Origin: Gnetum montanum
Taxonomy: Eukaryota > Streptophyta > Gnetopsida > Gnetales > Gnetaceae
Assembly: GCA_015680685.1 (NCBI GenBank)
Contig: MNCI01005236.1
Coordinates: 129,282 to 193,281 of the forward strand
Reading direction: 5' to 3'
Length of the DNA stretch: 64,000 bases
Below, piece by piece: positions 47,031 to 59,129 of this stretch; the stretch's first letter is position 1; each line of letters starts with the position of its first letter. The notes beneath the pieces were generated by a model. It saw nothing but the letters and a program-made list of their open reading frames with translations. It was not told the DNA's origin and searched no databases. A program made the translations under genes and the position numbers.

Positions 47031-47613
47031 CTCCCTTGGCAACCTTGTAGCCTCACACCATGACCTGCTAAGGCCTAAAACTAGCAAAATATAATCCTTT
47101 TTTTACCAATTTTAACCATGTTTTATCACATGTATTCCATTTTGATTGATATGATCTTATTTCATGGTGTTTTAAATAGTTTTGATCTTGTTATGCATTT
47201 TTTACCTTTATTACCATTAATTGACCTCATTGAGTTTCTACATAGCTTCAATTTCACCATATCTACCTTGTTCTCTCTATTATTGCCTATTTTGATCTCT
47301 TTTTGACCTTTTATTGATGTTAGGTGATGGGTTTTGATCATTCTTGACCATCATTTGACACCATGTAACTAGGGCCTACTAAGGCCTTAAACTAGCAACC
47401 TTGTGACTTGCCACAATGTTGAACTAGCAACATGGCCCACTAAGGCCTAAAACTGGCAAAGTGTAACCATAGTTGATCATGTTTGATCGTATATTACTCC
47501 TAGTGACCTCTTTTGACCATGTTTTGACTTGTTTTGGCATCAATTTAATTACTTTTGACTAACATTTGCTTTATTATTAGAGTATTATGCATTATTTAAT
47601 CATTTTATCATAC
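47031..47613 (+). other. C1 3' UTR between array and B2
   Basis: Non-coding. Three copies of a CTAAGGCCTAAAACTAGCAA-type motif (about 47065-47460), shared with C2. It ends at the CATAC target site of B2. Confidence 0.6.
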
Positions 47614-48231
47614 TGTTGGCACATTTTGGCCATTTCATGGAACAGAGATATAAGATGATTGAAACCTTCAAAATATTTCAATAGAACTATTGAGATGGAG
47701 AAGTGGGTTTGCTACGTATAGCATGCTCCTTTGTGGTAGAAAATATTTTGAGGTGTTTGCAGATAAAGTACAAGAGTATTTTCCATATTACTAATAATGG
47801 CAAGGATCGCAATAACAGTTCAGAGATTGTCATGAACAAATGTTTCTATGAATTGTCCCATCAGAATATTGGTGAAATTTTTCAATATCTATGTGTCTTC
47901 ATTCACATCTGCACAAAACATCTTGCCTACCAAGGTCATTGAAGAGAGAAAAGTTGAGACAACGAAAAACTAAATTTTTCCAAGGATAGAGTTATCTGGG
48001 AGAAGAGTTGAAGTTGGATATTTTGAAGGACACTTAGTAACAAAAAATGCTGTAAAACAGAGGAATGGAAGTACAGACAAAAGAAAGGGAGAAGGCCATG
48101 AAATCCAGGCACATACATTGGTGCTAAAATCCAAAATTAAAATATTTCTACCGCAAGATAGGAAGACTGGCACACTATTCTCCGATGTCTTAAATAAAAC
48201 ACTGCAAATTCGTTGGGAATAGTGATCAACC

Positions 48232-48279
48232 ATGGTGGCCATCGGTATTGATTTGGGTACAACAAAGTCTTTGTATGCG
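48232..48279 (+). pseudogene. Hsp70-like N-terminal fragment in B2
   Basis: ATG followed by VAIGIDLGTTKSLYA. This is the start of Hsp70-family ATPases, where AIGIDLGTT is the first phosphate-binding loop. Only about 16 codons match and the sequence then diverges. CpG content rises around 48230-48480. It looks like a captured first-exon piece inside the LTR U3. A short match could in principle be chance, but the loop is nearly perfect. Confidence 0.5.
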
Positions 48280-49000
48280 GCACCGCCACTAACATTATTT
48301 TCAGCGAACAGCGGCTGCAGGTGGCAGGAGCAGAACAACAGATGGCAACGGCAAAGAGGGCGGTAGCAGCAAGGAATGGGCAGAAAGAAGAAGGGTCCAG
48401 CCAAAAATGTTTCCAATCCGGCCACTAAACTTACGAATGCAAAAATGAAAGGATTTACATGTCACAGCGCTCACATTCCTAGCAGCTCCGAAACCCTTAA
48501 TTTGATTTTCATTTTTTTTGTTTAAAAAGGAGATAAAGGCTTATTGGTAAAGGCACGTATATCAGCGGTTCGGGCACTTACATTTTATGAGGAATCATAT
48601 GTTTTAGAGTACTTGCTAGGAATTCGTGAGAATTTAATTAATTTTCTTCTCTCTGAAGAGCAAGTTGAAGTACACTAGATTATAGTTGAATTGATGTGCA
48701 AATTCATAGAGTATGAGAATAAGACACGCCAGAGATTTAGGAAAACTGGGAGACCTAAGATGACAAAGGTGGAGAAATTAATGTATTCGTTGCCTAAAAT
48801 TGTTTTGTTAAAATTCTATGTATTCTATTGCGCTGGGGTGCTATGGATGCAGAAGCTTATTTAGAAGTATCACATCAAATATTGCAGCATCTTTGGAAAG
48901 TTGCTTCTAGCAATTCCAAAGGAGACAGTAGAGCTGGTCATAAACAAAAGGCTCCAAGAGGAATACAAAATAACAAAGGTGGAATTGAACTAGAAAAAGC
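48280..49000 (+). other. Unassigned cargo in B2 U3
   Basis: A CpG-rich part (to about 48490) followed by AT-richer sequence with short open frames, such as YLLGIRENLINFLLSEEQVEV near 48610. Not recognised and not shared with B1. Confidence 0.35.
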
Positions 49001-49559
49001 AAAGAGGATATATATGTATAAGTTGCAACTATAGCCTGTATTTATATGTATCTTAGTGATTTTATTTTAATTTTCTATGATATTGTAACCACCAAGGACA
49101 CTTGTCATCTACAATGGCCACTTATCAACTAAACGGGACACATGTCAATTGCAACTTATTTCTCTCCATGAAGACACTTGGCAACTACATGAAGACACTT
49201 GGCAACTACATGGGACACATGTCAGATGCAGCATTTTTATCTCTTTTGTGGTTGAAACCACCCAAAGTTGTTGTAACTTACCTAACTTGTTGGGCAAGTA
49301 ACCTCCTAACTTGTTGGCCAAGTAATCTCCTAATTGGTTGGCCAAGTTACTTGGGAGAGAAGTTAGGTGAGATATTTTTAAGATATTTTTGAAATTGTAA
49401 CTTCCCTACCTACCTTGGAATCCTATAAATAGGCTTCAAGGGTCAGGAAGGAGACATCACAAAAGGGGGACATCAAGAAGGAGCATCATTATCACACTTT
49501 GAAGATTTGTAAAGAAGATGATTTGCTAGAATAAAGATTTCAGCCTCTTTGTCATGGTC

Positions 49560-50172
49560 NNNNNNNNNNNNNNNNNNNNNNNNNNNNNNNNNNNNNNNNN
49601 NNNNNNNNNNNNNNNNNNNNNNNNNNNNNNNNNNNNNNNNNNNNNNNNNNNNNNNNNNNNNNNNNNNNNNNNNNNNNNNNNNNNNNNNNNNNNNNNNNNN
49701 NNNNNNNNNNNNNNNNNNNNNNNNNNNNNNNNNNNNNNNNNNNNNNNNNNNNNNNNNNNNNNNNNNNNNNNNNNNNNNNNNNNNNNNNNNNNNNNNNNNN
49801 NNNNNNNNNNNNNNNNNNNNNNNNNNNNNNNNNNNNNNNNNNNNNNNNNNNNNNNNNNNNNNNNNNNNNNNNNNNNNNNNNNNNNNNNNNNNNNNNNNNN
49901 NNNNNNNNNNNNNNNNNNNNNNNNNNNNNNNNNNNNNNNNNNNNNNNNNNNNNNNNNNNNNNNNNNNNNNNNNNNNNNNNNNNNNNNNNNNNNNNNNNNN
50001 NNNNNNNNNNNNNNNNNNNNNNNNNNNNNNNNNNNNNNNNNNNNNNNNNNNNNNNNNNNNNNNNNNNNNNNNNNNNNNNNNNNNNNNNNNNNNNNNNNNN
50101 NNNNNNNNNNNNNNNNNNNNNNNNNNNNNNNNNNNNNNNNNNNNNNNNNNNNNNNNNNNNNNNNNNNNNNNN
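49560..50172. other. Assembly gap (613 N) in B2
   Basis: Run of N inside the R/U5 part of the LTR. Comparison with B1 suggests the true missing length is of similar order. Confidence 0.95.
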
Positions 50173-50351
50173 CACGCAATCGTTACATTGCACACAACCG
50201 CACGCCGCAACAGCACACACACATACTCACATTAACTACTGAGTTATTTGGAGGTATCTGGGCCTTGGTGTAGCCAGAGACCAGCGGGCACCTAAATCCT
50301 GTTCGAGGACACTCGTTGGCGGTCGCGTCCCAAACGGTCGCCAACACATAC

Positions 50352-51885
50352 AAGTACCACTTGATGTGCTTATGTTGTCATGCAAGAATGAGCTAGGAGA
50401 ATAAAGAGGAAAATTTGATTGGCCTTGAAGCCTACATGAACCCCTCACATGATGTTTTTAGACCAAGTTTACCTAAAATATCCAAACATGAAGCCTTAAG
50501 AACATTCTATCATATAACATTGACATCTTGAAGTATCCTAATGATCATTAACCTTGAAACCAAAAACATCACAAAGGGTTCCTTCGAGTTCCCATATAAG
50601 ACAATGATGATGAGAAGAAAACACATGAAACCAAGTTCCTCACTAGAACTTATCCCTACTCATGACATCATCAAATCCTTGAAATGCACATTAAAGCCAT
50701 CACATAGCCCTAATTACATCTTACACTCACATGTTTGCTTGTAGTGTTGTTTATCATTATTGATATGTTGTAATGAATGACTAATGTTAACAATTTTAAT
50801 GGTTTACAACAAGTAAGCTTGCATGCTTTCTCTTTCTCTCTTCTTATTTGATAGAATGAATGAACTACAGCACTTTGTAAATCTAATGCACATTGCATAG
50901 CTTTCTCTATGTTTTGGTAATGGTGACCTATTATGACTTGGTTTGGTAATTTTCTCATGTGTCCTATGCATTACTTTGTAACAACATGTTTTCTTTATCT
51001 TGTTTTCTTGTCCTCTTGGATTTGTGCTTGTAGGATGAAGCTTGATGTCATCGCAAAAGTGTAACGCATTATAGTAGTAAGTCATCATGTGACCTCAATG
51101 TGAAAGATTCGATGAGTGTCCTACTATGACAAGAGTGCTTGTTTCACATCATTTTCATTTCCACTCCTTAAGCTCAACCCTGTAGCTTGACTATAATCTT
51201 CCTCACCTTGAACAACAATGTTGACCAATGTTTGACACTCATGCATTATGGCCATGTGATATCCATTGGTTATGTCCACCATTAGATCCATTGACTATAA
51301 CAAATCTCATTTAATAGGAAAACCATTAATTCCATTGGATGTAACACATCTCATTTAGCAGGAAAACCAAATCAAAACTAGCCTTGGTAATGAAACCTAA
51401 TGAAGGTTTCATCTCCCCCTCCCCCCCTCGCCAACAGAAAAAAATGGAAAATCAAATTATCAATAAGCTAAATGACCAATAAAGCCTCAAAAGGACAAAT
51501 TTGTGGCTCCAAACATGCAAAGGGAGGAGCCTAAAGGCTAGAGAAACCTTGGAGTGAGGTGTTGGTTCATCAAATGCATTGTTGAGTGACCAACACTTTG
51601 AAAACATGAAGCATAAAGCTTTGATCGATTGACCAACATGTCAGTGCCATAGTATAGTCATGATGTCAAAATTTTCAATTCATTATTAATTCTCATGACC
51701 ATTTGCTTATAGTCAAATGCTACCTGTATTACCTATTACCTTATCATAACCTTATCCCGTTATCACAAGCTATCTTTGACATGGTTTGACACTACTGAAT
51801 CAAGCGTGGAGAGGGAATGTTGGTGATGGACATGCAGTGTTGTTTTATTTTTTTTTATTTCTCTCACATTAATCCTTCAAACATA
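50352..51885 (+). other. C1 3' UTR right of B2
   Basis: No coding signal. It contains a C-rich tract (CTCCCCCTCCCCCCCTCG, about 51412) and a short repeated pair near 51275-51370 (CCATTGG...AACACATCTCATTTA). Otherwise nothing is recognised. Confidence 0.5.
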
Positions 51886-51901
51886 AAAAAAGAGGAGCCA
51901 T
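51886..51901 (+). other. Polypurine tract of C1
   Basis: AAAAAAGAGGAGCCAT ends directly before the 3' LTR start TGAAACAC. Confidence 0.65.
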
Positions 51902-53440
51902 TGAAACACTACTAAGAAAATATATGTTGTCAATTTGTAACTATTAGCTTCCAACTTGAGCTAAGATTTTATTGTAAACATGAAATTTGTAGTTCATGAG
52001 CTACAATCTTGCATACTTTATCTTTTGGGGCTAAAAAATGCCTCAAAAGTTGTTATTGCCTTACTTTTCAAGTGGAAAAGATACCTCATGTCTATATTTG
52101 GGCTTGGAAAGGTTGAAAATGCCTTAGGAATTGTCAAAATTGGCATTTCATGGTTTTTTATAGGGGTATAGCTTCAACTAGACTGTAATCATCTACCCCC
52201 AACGTAGATGGTGTTGGGTGTTCATTTCCAAGAAAAACCTAGTGTAGTCACCAATAAAACCCAGTGTAGATGCATATATTTGAGTGTTGAAATTATTGGA
52301 ATTTTCTATTTTCCTAACAATGGCTAGCATAGTCACCCCAAGTCTTTAGTAGTTGCAACATGGCTAGTGTAGACAGTAGTTTCTAGCAACTTCAGCATAG
52401 TACAAAATGGCCAACATAGTTGGAATGGTGTTAGAGTAGTCACAAAAGTCCATTTACTATTTATAGTATCCAAATGGGCTTTGGTTGCTATAGTGTATTC
52501 CAAACTTACTATAAATGGCACCTACATTGAGAATTGTAAGCATTACCACCTACAAATAGACATCAATTTATCAATAATCATGACAGTGATGCATAGAATC
52601 CAAAAATAGTAATTTCATAGCCTATATAAATCCAACAGGAGCACCTTATTAGGTTCCACAATTTTGAGAGCACAACACCATAACTTGGTTCCAACTTCTT
52701 TTGAGTAGTACCACTTGAAAGCATTTTTCAACCAAGACATTCTTTTACAATCTTGTAACACCTTTGGGAAAGATTAGTATCTACGCTGGGCATCAAGACT
52801 TCCAACATGATACCATTGCACTAAAGGTGATATACTAATCCATGACACAATGGTAGATTTCAGTGGAAACTAGTAGGGAGTGGCTAAAAACTTGAGTTGG
52901 AAAGAATTTAGATCATGAAGTTTGATGCGAAACATAGCCTGCTAGATCCAACAGACTTCAAGTTCCTTCTAAGGAACTTCTTGTGCACCTAGCATACAAA
53001 TCTGTACTTCATGAACCTTCTACATTGTTTCCCATTTTAATAAATTATAGTTCATTATTGTGCATATTTAAGTTCACATTTTTATTTCTATGTTTGTTTT
53101 CATTCTAGATCTACTATTCCACTTTTGTATCCATTTCCCTTTTCATTTCCATTTCCGTTTCCATTTCCATTTCCTTTTTTGTTTTCATTTTCACTTCCAT
53201 TTCCATTTCCATTTTTGTTTCTATTTCCATTTCCATTTTCATTTTTGTTTCCATTTTCATTTTCATTTTCATTTCCATTTTTGTTTCTATTTACATTTTG
53301 TAAGTCCCTAGATGATCGGCCAAACCATCTAGGGCACCTTGAATACCATTTTTTGGAAGCCCTTGGGATTCAAGGCTAAAATTGTTTTGGTAGCTAGGAT
53401 ATTCTAGTTTCCATTCCAGCAACTAAATCTTCTAGGTCCA
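51902..53440 (+). repeat. 3' LTR of C1
   Basis: 1539 bp. TATA box CCTATATAAATCC near 52621. It is about 150 bp longer than the 5' LTR, mainly because of an expanded CCATTT/CCATTTC/CCGTTT microsatellite at about 53095-53300. Confidence 0.85.
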
Positions 53441-53720
53441 ACATAATTTTTGTAGAAGATATTCCTAGATAAGTAAATGGATATGGCTATGGCATGTATA
53501 CATTAATGTATATGCATCACCTAGTATTTGACAAAGACTTAAATTTCACACTTGAGTTTATTTCAATCTATCAGAAAATCATAATATGAGAAATCCTAAG
53601 TTATCCAACAATTGATTAACTTTGAAAAATATGTGCTTGTAGCATATGCTAAATAAGAACTATAGTGAACATGATGCATTTTTAATTTTAGATGTAATTA
53701 AAATGATAAAAAACATGGTC
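53441..53720 (+). pseudogene. Second ULP1-like gene copy, 3' part
   Basis: It resumes after C1 with a GGATATGGCTATGGCATG stretch that aligns with the catalytic-Cys region of the first copy (13507-13524); here TGT has become TAT, so the Cys is lost. MHHLVFDKDLNF-like and WHMLNKNYSEH-like sequence follows. Heavily decayed. Confidence 0.65.
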
Positions 53721-55310
53721 CATTAGGCATTCCATAATTTTGATGCTATCGGGTTGCAATGCATCTCTTTTGTATCTATTTTACATGTGTAATTTTTTTT
53801 CATCTTTTTTGTATCTGTGTTACATGATCCATTAGACATATGTAATTTTGCAAATCAATCAATAATATACATGTTCCATATTTTATATACATCCAACTAT
53901 TATTTGATCATCCTTGTTACTTTTATAGTTCATATATCTTGGTCAAAATTTTAACTTTCGTAATGACAAAATTATAGTTGTAATCACCTAAATTGGAACA
54001 AGGAAGATGTAAGTATAGGAAGATGTTAACATCAAGGAAGATGTTAATTATTTAATTGGAACATCTATATGGTGATAATATGTGATTTCCATGTTGTCTT
54101 GAATATATGCAATAACAGAATGTGACTCTTCATACCACCTTTTCAATAAGTGTAAATATGTTATTTATTTTTTTGACATATGTGATTCCCTATGAGTTGC
54201 ATCTTACTCGCACCTTAGTATTGTTAAATAGTATGAGATGCTATGAACCATAGTTTTTCACACTATTTCCTTCACAATGAAGTTGAGAAAACATGTGTAT
54301 TGCATATCCTTGCATGCTATACTAAGACTATGATTCACATGTTTCCATAGCTTTTAAGTTGGTGCTATGATGACATGCATGAGGTAGGATATCACACTAT
54401 TTTTAGAAATGTGATGGTTTGCGACTCACATCTTCTTGCATTGTTAAATTCAGTGATGTGATGCCATGCTAGTTACAAGGGACTCATAGTATTTTGATGA
54501 TATGCAATTTTTTATGTCATAAGGAACTTGCAACATGAGAACCAGATTGCATATACTTGCTATTTTCACTATTCTGCATAATGCAAGATAATGCATGTTA
54601 CATAATCTTACATTGATGTTTTTTTTCACTATTCTTAACTATGTAGACATGTGAGTCATAGTCGACTAGCACTGTATATTATTGTTGAGATGCTATGTGA
54701 CTTACATGTTCTTTCACTGATATTTTTGTTCACTATTCTTGACTTTGATAAACATGCAAGTTGTAGTAAAGTAGCACTATTTTCTTTGTTGCGATTTGCT
54801 ATAATTCATATGTTCTCATACTGTGTAATATTCTACTCTATGTCACCATGCAAGAGACATGCTTGCCACAACTTCATGTAATCTATTGTGTTATGAGGGT
54901 TTATATTCCACAAGTTCTCATAGTTCCATATAATACCAAGGATTTAGACATAAAATTGCAACTTGTAATCTTGAGGCTCGAAATCAAGTGTCTTATCTCT
55001 AGGAACATGCTTTATGAATTATGAATTGCAAGTCATAGGTTAGATTCCAAATGATATGTTGAGATATAAAATCAAGTTGATAGTTAGCTAGAAATAATTC
55101 TATTACTATTTTAAACAAGAAGACTAAGTTTAATAATAACAATATTGAGATTATGTTACTTAAATGATAGAGCAAATAAGATCAACAAGATTTAACCCAA
55201 AATGTATGCATCTATTCATAATATTTATTTTAAATCAAGTATCACATCTATTAGTATTAATAAACAAAAATATCAACGTTATGAACACGTTATAAAAAAA
55301 GATAATTCAA
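53721..55310. repeat. Spacer with degenerate short repeats after second ULP1
   Basis: Same motif class as at 14.1-15.07 kb (GCGACTCACATCTTC, TTGCATTGTTAAA, TGTGAGTC, CACTATTTT), strongest at 54180-54960. No gene. The shared layout suggests this is part of a second copy of the ULP1-bearing MULE. Confidence 0.5.
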
Positions 55311-55319
55311 AGTCAACTA

Positions 55320-56790
55320 TGACTTTATCTATAGATGCAAGGATCTAGCTAGATCCTACTACATGGTTGTCCTGATCCACTAGGATTGTAGCATCAATCT
55401 CCATAAAATCTATCTCTATGAACCTATCGTCAACCTTAGTAACTAGATGCTTATCCATCCCAACTATTCCTGATGGTCCATGCTTTGAGTCTTGCACTAG
55501 CGTGCCCATGCCCACTACCTCTAGGTCAACAATCTCCTCCATCTTTCATAAATAAAAGAATCCTCATAATACCTACAACTCTTCAAAAGAGTATTTAGTT
55601 ATTATTTGAACATTGATAGTAAGTTAAGTTATTCTCTTCTCCACCTATCCAAAAAACTAATGCATGTTGGACTCCATGACATTCATGCGTAGATCAACCT
55701 ACCCTACACTACCTCTAAGTAGGCAAAAATGAATGCTCCATGTCCAAACTACTATTGTTGCTAGTCAGGATGGACACTAATGACTTACATCTATTTAGTA
55801 TGGTATAATACTCATTCCATCTAGCTTTTCTACCATCTTCTAGGACATGTGGGTTTGAGAGCTAGATTAGATCATTAAGTTGTGTCCTATGGATCTGTTG
55901 GGTGTAGAAAGAACACCCCAAATGAGGGAACTAATCCTTATCAAATACTTGCACTTCTATATCATCCACCTCAGGTGGTGGGATTTGTTAATGCTTGAAA
56001 AGAATAGACATGATTGAAGGGAAAGGAACTATTGATGCATCTCTACTAAGGATCTCCATCCTCTTTCGTATAATGTGGTTATATTTTAATGAACAATCTT
56101 CCTCTAAATTTAGTAGGACCATGAAGATGAAGGACATCAAATGAGTATGATGCATGATAGCCAAGAGGTTTGTGTGAATTGCCCTAATAAGTACTTTTCA
56201 TTAAGGGTAGAAGTTCTTATTAGACCATCTAGTTTCATCAGTCTCCACCTCTGGCATCTTGCTTAATAGTTGTGTTCTTTTTTCTATATAGTTTATGTCA
56301 TAAAGTAATCCATCTATGGAGAAACTAACATATGAAGTGCCTAGCCTAGGATTTACTCCATCAATGGATAATAAAACTCATAAAACTAGACCATATTGGA
56401 TCCTACTACTCCTTGATGATGCACCGCATAATAGCTATGTGCCTTCTTCTCATAAAAATCAAGACCTCTAGTAATGATGAACTCAATACGGTGTTGGAAA
56501 AGCTTGGCCAGCATCTTAGGCCAAACCAGCTGTAGCAAGGACTAGAAGTTCCTTGTACTTCACAAGGGGGATAATCTAAGTTTGAGCTCCTTTCATTTGC
56601 ACTTATATCATGCTATTCTCTCCTAAGCATACTGGTATTCCTCTTACTCTCTTGCATTATCTCGTGCAACAACCTAAGAAGTAGGCTAATGTCTACTATG
56701 TGCTTGTCTTCCCCCTTCTTGCTCTTGGACTTTGTGAGACCTCATCCTACTATTAGCCTATGATGAAATTCCTCTTAGAGAATACAAAAA
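55320..56790 (-). pseudogene. Decayed transposon-protein gene
   Basis: Minus-strand frames are readable over about 1.4 kb with stops and shifts. KRTQLLSKMPEVETDETRW, NFYP, AIHTNLLAIMHHTHL, LNLEEDCSLKYNHIIRKRMEILSR and IVPFPSIMSILF follow the same pattern as the globular domain of the A2/A5 accessory protein (IYFKI..H...P, then a helix pair ending LPFPYLIKKLC). The last open piece is 55542-55345. Function unknown; relation to the A-family gene is by pattern, not alignment. Confidence 0.4.
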
Positions 56791-57969
56791 TATAATATAG
56801 CACCATTGTTAGGCAATGTTAAAGAGACCATAAAAATCACCACATCAAATTATGCAAGCAAGAAAAAATATATTGACTGCAATTGGGTGAATATGACATT
56901 TATGTTTCCAATACAACTAGTTGATTATTAATTGCATGAGATGAAGTAGATGAGGGTATCTAAATCAAGATTCTTACCATTAGGCTAATGAAATGCTATA
57001 TAGGTTGGACAAGATCCTCTTTAAAAGATAGTGTAAGGTTCTTTAGGGACAACTTATTATTTTGGCACAAAGTTAAAAATTTTGCTATGTGACCCTTTCT
57101 AAGTGGAATGATAGGATGTTATGTATGTGAAAAGTTATGAATTGATGAAAAAGGTAAGTTTAAGACTATGTTTTGTGGGAGTTTGCTCCTACCAGAATTT
57201 TGGCATTCCTTGAGTTTTGAGAGTTGTACAATGCTTTCAACTTTGTAGCAAGGCCAAATGGCTAGGTATGTGATTAATCAAATTTAGTTAGGGATGGTTT
57301 CCCAATAATATATACAACCTTTAGTTAGAATAACTTGGTTGATATTAATTAAGTTTTTATTTTCAAATAAAAAATACAAATACCAAAAGCACATATACAT
57401 GCTATGTGACTAAAGTAAAAAGCACATATTAAAAACACATTTCAATATTTATAGGTTATGTGTAGAAAGGTTTGGTGTTTTAATTGGTCTTTCAAAACTA
57501 AAGAGAAAGCTTTGTTGCATCTTCATTTTCTTTTTTTTTAGATTAGGAAGAAAGTTTAGATGGAAAACAATGGCTTGGTTTGGCCAACAATGTTCTATGT
57601 CAAGATGAAATAGTGGTGGAACTAGAAAACCAAACATCTTATGCACTCATAAATTTTAAGACTTAATGAATTTCAATGCTCTATTTTTACTGGTGCTAAG
57701 ATACTTAAGCATATTTCTTAATCTAATGCCAAATGCATGTTATGTGAAGGGACAAAGGTAATGACACTACATGTTTTGTTGTAGAAAGTAGTACATGAAG
57801 ATTATGCAATTTTGACATTCATGTGATGGTGGTAAAACACCCATCTTGAGGTTGCAAAGCCAAAGATTATGACCTTGGAAGGAAATAAAAATTACCTTCC
57901 TAGTTAAAAGCTATTACAGAAGTTTTATTATAGATAATAATAAATTAAATTGGAATTTAGGATGACTAT
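56791..57969. other. Unassigned stretch left of A5
   Basis: AT-rich with short open frames only (for example 57646-57449 on minus). No family or repeat recognised. Confidence 0.4.
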
Positions 57970-58882
57970 TGATGAACGACGAGGTACCCCTATGCCCAAC
58001 CATATGAATCGAAAAGTGTTCATGCACAATTCGGTTGAATTTTGTGGACTTTATCGTTTCCAATGCACTAGTCTTTTAGGAAGTGAATCTAGCCTTAAGG
58101 TTAATCATTGTCTTCCCAATTACACTTGTAATGTTTGTTGATATGGTTAAGTGTAACTGAGGCATTAGATTTTTATCATTTTGTGTTTTATAGTTTGATG
58201 CTCAATATGTAGATAAAAGGAATTTGATTAACTAATCTAAATTAACTAATTAACTAGCATTTAACTAATCCTAACATAAGCATCCGATCCCACTTTTCAT
58301 ACATATCTTGAACCCATGTATCCAATATGCTACTAGGTGTACTAAGCAATAACACTACTAGGATTACCAAGCGAATATGCATTATGCTCGAAGTGGTTGT
58401 ACTTATGTGTGTAATCTATTTGGCTTAATTGCTTCATTAATTTAATAATTGGAAAATATTTAATAACTAATGAAAAAAATTTAATAAATAATTAAGAACA
58501 TTAAATGCATAAATAAAATAGCTAATCTATCCAAAGTGCTACAAGGTTTATCAGAAAGCTCATCTTTATTGCCACACACACTGTCGTGCTCAAGGACAAC
58601 AATGCTCGAATAAAAAATTGTATGCTCAATGACTCCTGCTACGAGCACTCAAGGGATAATTCTAACTTTCAAGTGGAAAAAATGTAAGAGATTTGCTAAA
58701 ACTACAATCTCTACTTTCCATAAATGTGGCTACAAGTACATATTTATAGCTGAAAATCAAGAAAAACAACATTGCATCGATAGGGCCTCATCGACACATG
58801 AGATGATGCGTTGATGAGGCCTAGTCAACAAGGCCACATCGATGAGGCCTCATTGATGCAACCAACTAGATGTGACGCATCA
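57970..58882 (-). repeat. 3' LTR of A5
   Basis: 913 bp, U3 start at 58882 (TGATGCGTCACATC on minus), U5 end at 57970. The U3 motif block is ATGAGGCCTCATCGATG, GTGGCCTTGTTGAC, AGGCCTCATCAACGC and TCGATGAGGCCCTATCGATG (about 58855-58772). TATA box GCTATAAATATG lies near 58750-58739. AATAAA near 58571 is preceded by a stem-forming CACACACTGTCGTG segment. Confidence 0.9.
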
Positions 58883-59125
58883 TACCCTTATAGTTGAATG
58901 AAAATGCATCCTTGAGTTCTTTTACAAAATTGGGAAGGTATAGGATTATTGACTAACTTTTCTTCAAACAAAAAAAACTGACAAACTTGACAAAAAATGG
59001 AGTGCTTGGGTGTACAGATCCACACATTACAAAGAATGAAGGTTTTTAGAAAAAAAATTGAATACTATGACTCAACTCTTCAAAACTAGACAACACGCTC
59101 CTTGATGGTATGAAGCTTAATGGAG
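58883..59125 (-). other. A5 polypurine tract and 3' untranslated end
   Basis: ATAAGGGTA on minus precedes the LTR. The following ~200 bp (GTCAATAATCCTATACC) match A1, A2 and A3 3' ends. Confidence 0.7.
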
Positions 59126-59129
59126 AAGA

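Larger units (their letters stand above)
47614..50346 (+). mobile_element. B2: solo LTR of family B with host-gene cargo
   Basis: 2.73 kb including a 613-N gap. It starts TGTTGGCACATTTTGG and ends GGTCGCCAACA (terminal TGTTGGC/GCCAACA inverted ends). Perfect 5-bp target duplication CATAC at 47609-47613 and 50347-50351. TATA box CCTATAAATAGG lies near 49420 and AATAAA at 49530-49535. U3 has short repeats of a GACACTTGGCAACTACATG type, including an exact 21-bp duplication (49168-49209). The stretch at about 47640-49000 is not shared with B1. Confidence 0.82.
39053..53440 (+). mobile_element. C1: gag-protease LTR retrotransposon with internal tandem array
   Basis: A 14.4-kb element in the second ULP1 copy. 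LTRs 39053-40441 and 51902-53440 both begin TGAAACAC and end AGGTCCA; flanks AAATG and ACATA are a poor (3/5) target-duplication match. Primer site, gag, protease, a ~2-kb tandem array, a nested solo LTR (B2) and a polypurine tract are present. No RT, RNase H or integrase was found, so it was non-autonomous. Gag and protease look like the Tat/Ogre side of Ty3/gypsy. Confidence 0.8.

Noticed and set aside
47970-48425. Minus-strand open frame of 151 codons in B2
   Set aside because: It lies antisense to the Hsp70-like start in CpG-rich cargo, has no recognisable domain, and length alone is weak support.
49473-50273. Very long open frames on both strands around 49.5-50.3 kb
   Set aside because: They consist almost entirely of N from the assembly gap and carry no sequence information.
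53090-53379. Phenylalanine/histidine-rich or proline/phenylalanine-rich proteins
   Set aside because: Translation of the CCATTT microsatellite in the C1 LTR; low complexity, not a gene.
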